Of a stretch of DNA of 64,000 bases, positions 61,374 to 64,000 are shown piece by piece. The translations under genes and the position numbers were made by a program. The stretch spans positions 2,852,001 to 2,916,000 of the forward strand of contig NZ_CP104877.1 of NCBI RefSeq assembly GCF_025452095.1, in the 5' to 3' direction. This DNA comes from Paenarthrobacter sp. JL.01a (GTDB lineage: Bacteria; Actinomycetota; Actinomycetes; Actinomycetales; Micrococcaceae). Within the stretch, counting starts at the first letter, position 1. Every line of letters starts with the position of its first letter. Under the pieces are notes generated by a model. It had not been told where the DNA came from and did no database searches. It worked only from the letters and a program-made list of their open reading frames with translations.

Positions 61374-62019
61374 GCACCGTCAAAACGACCTCGGGCGCCT
61401 CAGGATCGCGTTCAATCTTGGAGCGCAGACGCTGGACGTGCACATTGACCAGGCGCGTGTCAGCGGCGTGCCGGTATCCCCACACCTGTTCAAGGAGCAA
61501 TTCGCGGGTGAAAACCTGCCACGGCTTGCGTGCCAGGGCCACCAGGAGGTCGAACTCAAGGGGCGTGAGCGAGATACGCTCGCCTCCGCGGGTCACCAAG
61601 TGGCCGGCGACGTCGATGGTCACGTCCGCGATACGCAAAGTCTCGGGGGCCTTCTGTTCGCCCGGGCGGAGCCGCGCACGGACCCGGGCAACGAGTTCGG
61701 CTGGTTTGAAAGGCTTGGGCACGTAGTCATCCGCGCCGGACTCGAGTCCCCTGACCACGTCCGAGGTATCCGACTTCGCGGTGAGCATGACGATCGGGAC
61801 ATCCGATTCCCCCCGGATCTGGCGGCATACCTCGATACCATCCGAGCCCGGCAGCATGAGGTCCAGAAGCACCAGGTCCGGCTTGGACGAGCGAAACACC
61901 TCAAGAGCTTGGCCGCCATCTGCGCAGAACACCGGCTCGAAGCCATCATTGCGCAGGACGATGCCAATCATCTCCGCGAGTGCTTCGTCGTCGTCAACTA
62001 CCAGAATGCGTGCCTTCAT
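61345..62019 (-). CDS. mtrA: Response regulator MtrA
   Basis: The 224 residues start at ATG 62019 with AAGGGA about ten bases upstream; the frame is open to 62115 but relatives begin here. The receiver domain has Asp53 (LVLLDLMLPG) as the phosphorylation site, and the C-terminal winged helix is of the OmpR type (ISLTPLEFDLLVALARKPWQVFTRE...VWGYRHAADTRLVNVHVQRLR). MtrA controls cell division and envelope genes. Divergent from the 62241 gene. Confidence 0.95.
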   Translation of the reverse strand: MKARILVVDDDEALAEMIGIVLRNDGFEPVFCADGGQALEVFRSSKPDLVLLDLMLPGSDGIEVCRQIRGESDVPIVMLTAKSDTSDVVRGLESGADDYVPKPFKPAELVARVRARLRPGEQKAPETLRIADVTIDVAGHLVTRGGERISLTPLEFDLLVALARKPWQVFTRELLLEQVWGYRHAADTRLVNVHVQRLRSKIERDPEAPEVVLTVRGVGYKAGS

Positions 62020-62240
62020 AGTTATATATTCCCTTATCACCAAGTCTTTGTCCTGTTGGCCGCCGCGCACGGCATGGCGCCCAAGGGGCAATTCCACCGT
62101 ACTGCACCAAGGCACGGGTCACCGGCAAACACCGGCCGTGCGGCGGGCTATGAGGGACGACGCCGGGACTATAGGCTGGGTGCGGAGGTCCGCATGGGGG
62201 ACGTCGAATGTCGGCGGACAGGACCTCAAGGGGAGGAAAC

Positions 62241-63491
62241 GTGTCACAGCCTGAGCACGGCCACAATCGGCCACCCGGCGGCCCACCGGCGTGGGGAAAC
62301 CAGCCGCAGAACAACCCACCGGCATGGGGAAACCAGCCGCAGTGGGGCGGAGCATCCGCGTGGCCTCCTCCGCCGGGGTACGGGCCCGGCCCGCAAAACC
62401 CGCCTGCCCCCGGCTGGCCGGCAGGTGCCCCAGGCTGGCCCCCGGGTGCCCCCTATGGCCAGCCCCAGTACATTGCTCCTCCCAAGCCCGGGGTTATCCC
62501 GTTGCGGCCGTTGCAGTTCGGCGAAATCCTGGACGGCTCCTTCCAGACCATCCGCCGCAACGCTGCCTCGATGTTTGGCTCTGCCTTGATTGTGCAGGCG
62601 CTGGGTGCGGTGATCATCGGCGTCATCACGTTCCTGATGTTCCAGATGACGGTTACGTTTGAGTCCGTTGATTCCAGGGCGGAATTCGACCAGGCTATGG
62701 GTCCCTTCATTGCGCTGGCCGCGGGAGCAATGGGCGCCTCCGTCCTGATCGGCCTCCTGGGATCGGTGCTTCAGGGCGTGTTGGCGGTCCCGGTGGCGCG
62801 TTCGGTCCTGAACCGGCGGACCGGTTTCGCGCAGATGTGGAAGCTGGCAGGGAAACGGATCCTGCCGCTGCTGGGCGTTGCAGGACTGCTCACCGTGGGC
62901 GGGTTGCTGGCCGTGGCCGCCGTAGTGGGCATTGCCGTGTTGTTGATTACGGCCATGGGACCTGGTGCCGTGCTGATCGTGCTTCCCCTGGGTCTTGGCT
63001 CGGTGGTTGTTTTTGTGTGGATCGGCCTCAAACTCATGCTCGCACCCGCAGTCATCGTGGTCGAGCACACGGGCATCTACGATGGCTTGCTGCGTTCATG
63101 GCGGCTGACCCGGAACAACTGGTGGAGGATCTTCGGCATCACCCTCGTCGTGGCAATCATGCTGGGGATCATTGCCCAGATTGTGCAGATTCCAGCCTCC
63201 CTGGCCATCGGTTTCATTGGCGGGACCGTGTCCCCCCACCCTGACGAACAAAGCACCGCGTCCCTGCTGATGGTCAGCACTGTCGTTTCCACGGCAATTC
63301 AAGCGCTGGTGGGCTCTGTGACGTTCGCCTTCCAGTCTTCGGTCTCCGCACTGATCTACATGGACCTGCGCATGCGCCGCGAGGGACTGGACGTCGAACT
63401 GATGCGGATGGCGGAAACCGGTGCCAACCCTGACGGCGTACCGGGTGGCCCTTTCGTCCAGCCGGGCACGGCAGCCTGGCCGCCGGCATGA
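62241..63491 (+). CDS. Proline-rich membrane protein with glycerophosphodiester-phosphodiesterase-type membrane domain
   Basis: The 416 residues start at GTG 62241 with GGGGAGG before it. The first 90 residues are rich in Pro, Gly and Trp (repeats such as PPAWGNQPQ). About six membrane helices follow with LRPLQFGEILDGSFQTIRRN, a marker of a membrane family linked to GDPD domains, and WRLTRNNWWRIFGI. No catalytic motif is visible. It overlaps the next gene (ATGA). Confidence 0.78.
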   Translation: MSQPEHGHNRPPGGPPAWGNQPQNNPPAWGNQPQWGGASAWPPPPGYGPGPQNPPAPGWPAGAPGWPPGAPYGQPQYIAPPKPGVIPLRPLQFGEILDGSFQTIRRNAASMFGSALIVQALGAVIIGVITFLMFQMTVTFESVDSRAEFDQAMGPFIALAAGAMGASVLIGLLGSVLQGVLAVPVARSVLNRRTGFAQMWKLAGKRILPLLGVAGLLTVGGLLAVAAVVGIAVLLITAMGPGAVLIVLPLGLGSVVVFVWIGLKLMLAPAVIVVEHTGIYDGLLRSWRLTRNNWWRIFGITLVVAIMLGIIAQIVQIPASLAIGFIGGTVSPHPDEQSTASLLMVSTVVSTAIQALVGSVTFAFQSSVSALIYMDLRMRREGLDVELMRMAETGANPDGVPGGPFVQPGTAAWPPA

Positions 63492-64000
63492 CGGCAATCT
63501 CCGCCGAGGTCATCGTTCCCCTGCTTTCCATGGAACCGCCTGTGACTCCGGACCGTGAGGAGGCCAGGCGATGGGCCATCGAGGAACTCTCGAAACCCCA
63601 ATATCCTGACGCCACGCCCGGATGGCTGGAGCAGCTGTGGCGGGATTTCCTTGACTGGTTGTCCTCGCTGGAGGGAGACGGTACAAGTGCCGACACCAAC
63701 TTTGCCCTGCCCCTGATAGTCATCTTGGCCGTTGCACTCATCGTCGTGGCCGTTGTGGTGGTCCGGCCCCGCCTGAACGCACGCCGGGCATCGCGGCAGG
63801 AGGACATCTACGGCGCCGACCGCACCATGAATGCCGACGACTACCGGACGCGCGCGTCAGCAGCTGCCGACGACGGCGACTGGGCGGCCGCCGTCGTCGA
63901 CCACTTCCGCGCGGTGGTCCGGTCGGCTGAAGAGCGCGACATCATCGATGTGCGCGCCGGCAGGACCGCCGACGAAGTATCTGCCCAGCTGGGTCAGGCG
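63488..64000 (+). CDS. DUF4129-containing membrane protein, N-terminal part
   Basis: 171 codons are visible, beginning ATG at 63488 overlapping the upstream TGA; the gene runs off the window. After about 70 residues there is one membrane helix (ALPLIVILAVALIVVAVVVV), then the DUF4129 pattern DYRTRASAAADDGDWAAAVVDHFRAVVRSAEERDII ending in AGRTADEV. Relatives stand beside MoxR ATPases and DUF58 genes; such partners may lie beyond the window. Confidence 0.78.
   Translation, partial: MTAISAEVIVPLLSMEPPVTPDREEARRWAIEELSKPQYPDATPGWLEQLWRDFLDWLSSLEGDGTSADTNFALPLIVILAVALIVVAVVVVRPRLNARRASRQEDIYGADRTMNADDYRTRASAAADDGDWAAAVVDHFRAVVRSAEERDIIDVRAGRTADEVSAQLGQA

Noticed and set aside
61264..62589. Open frame of 441 codons opposite mtrA/mtrB
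   Set aside because: Shadow of mtrA and of the divergent promoter region.

Overview
The window is high-GC chromosomal DNA from an actinobacterium, most likely a Micrococcaceae member of the Arthrobacter/Paenarthrobacter type. The evidence is the gene order prfB-ftsE-ftsX-M23 peptidase-smpB-ssrA, the neighbouring whiB1 and pdtaS, the secA/Rv3235/hpf/comF/lpqB-mtrB-mtrA block, and a tmRNA tag reading AESKRTDFALAA. No rRNA, tRNA, IS element, prophage or CRISPR array was seen. The genus is inferred by eye, without a database search.

Layout. 1-3.1 kb: the 3' end of a DtxR-type metal regulator, a DHA2 multidrug exporter, a small Cys/His protein and an HtrA-like protease. 3.3-8.8 kb: tmRNA, smpB, an M23 murein hydrolase, ftsX, ftsE and prfB, all on the minus strand. 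8.9-13.6 kb: a Tad/Flp pilus operon (tadA, tadB, tadC, pilin, two TadE-like proteins, one TadG-like protein), also minus. 13.9-22.9 kb: plus-strand genes for a GH25 lysozyme with FG-GAP-like repeats, a neutral-ceramidase-like protein, two paralogous lipoproteins and a 1031-residue secreted repeat protein. 23.1-27.3 kb: a glycosyltransferase, a flippase-like membrane protein and a YfhO-like membrane protein. Convergent to these, 27.5-32.2 kb holds a complete-looking galactan module (glf, glfT2-like, wzm, wzt), and 32.4-35.1 kb a three-gene amino-sugar set (acetyltransferase, aminotransferase, dehydrogenase).

35.3-40 kb: a 1412-residue FHA-FtsK/SpoIIIE protein of the EssC/EccC type with no visible secretion partners, and a small membrane protein. 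40.3-47 kb: whiB1, the sensor kinase pdtaS and the giant NAD-glutamate dehydrogenase. 47-49 kb: the missing half of the Tad system (TadZ/CpaE-like and CpaB/RcpC-like). 49.1-51.5 kb: an excisionase-type HTH protein, a conserved hypothetical, a LysM membrane protein and an Rv3235-like protein. 51.6-62 kb: secA, a YcaQ-like protein, hpf, comF and the lpqB-mtrB-mtrA operon. 62.2-64 kb: a proline-rich membrane protein and the start of a DUF4129 protein.

Much of the window serves the cell envelope: division and hydrolysis control (FtsEX with its M23 partner), pili, glycan export, MtrAB envelope signalling and Sec secretion. The least explained parts are the 13.9-22.9 kb secreted cluster, the orphan FHA-FtsK protein, the split tad system whose two halves share a 12-bp upstream motif, and a three-copy direct repeat before the LysM gene.
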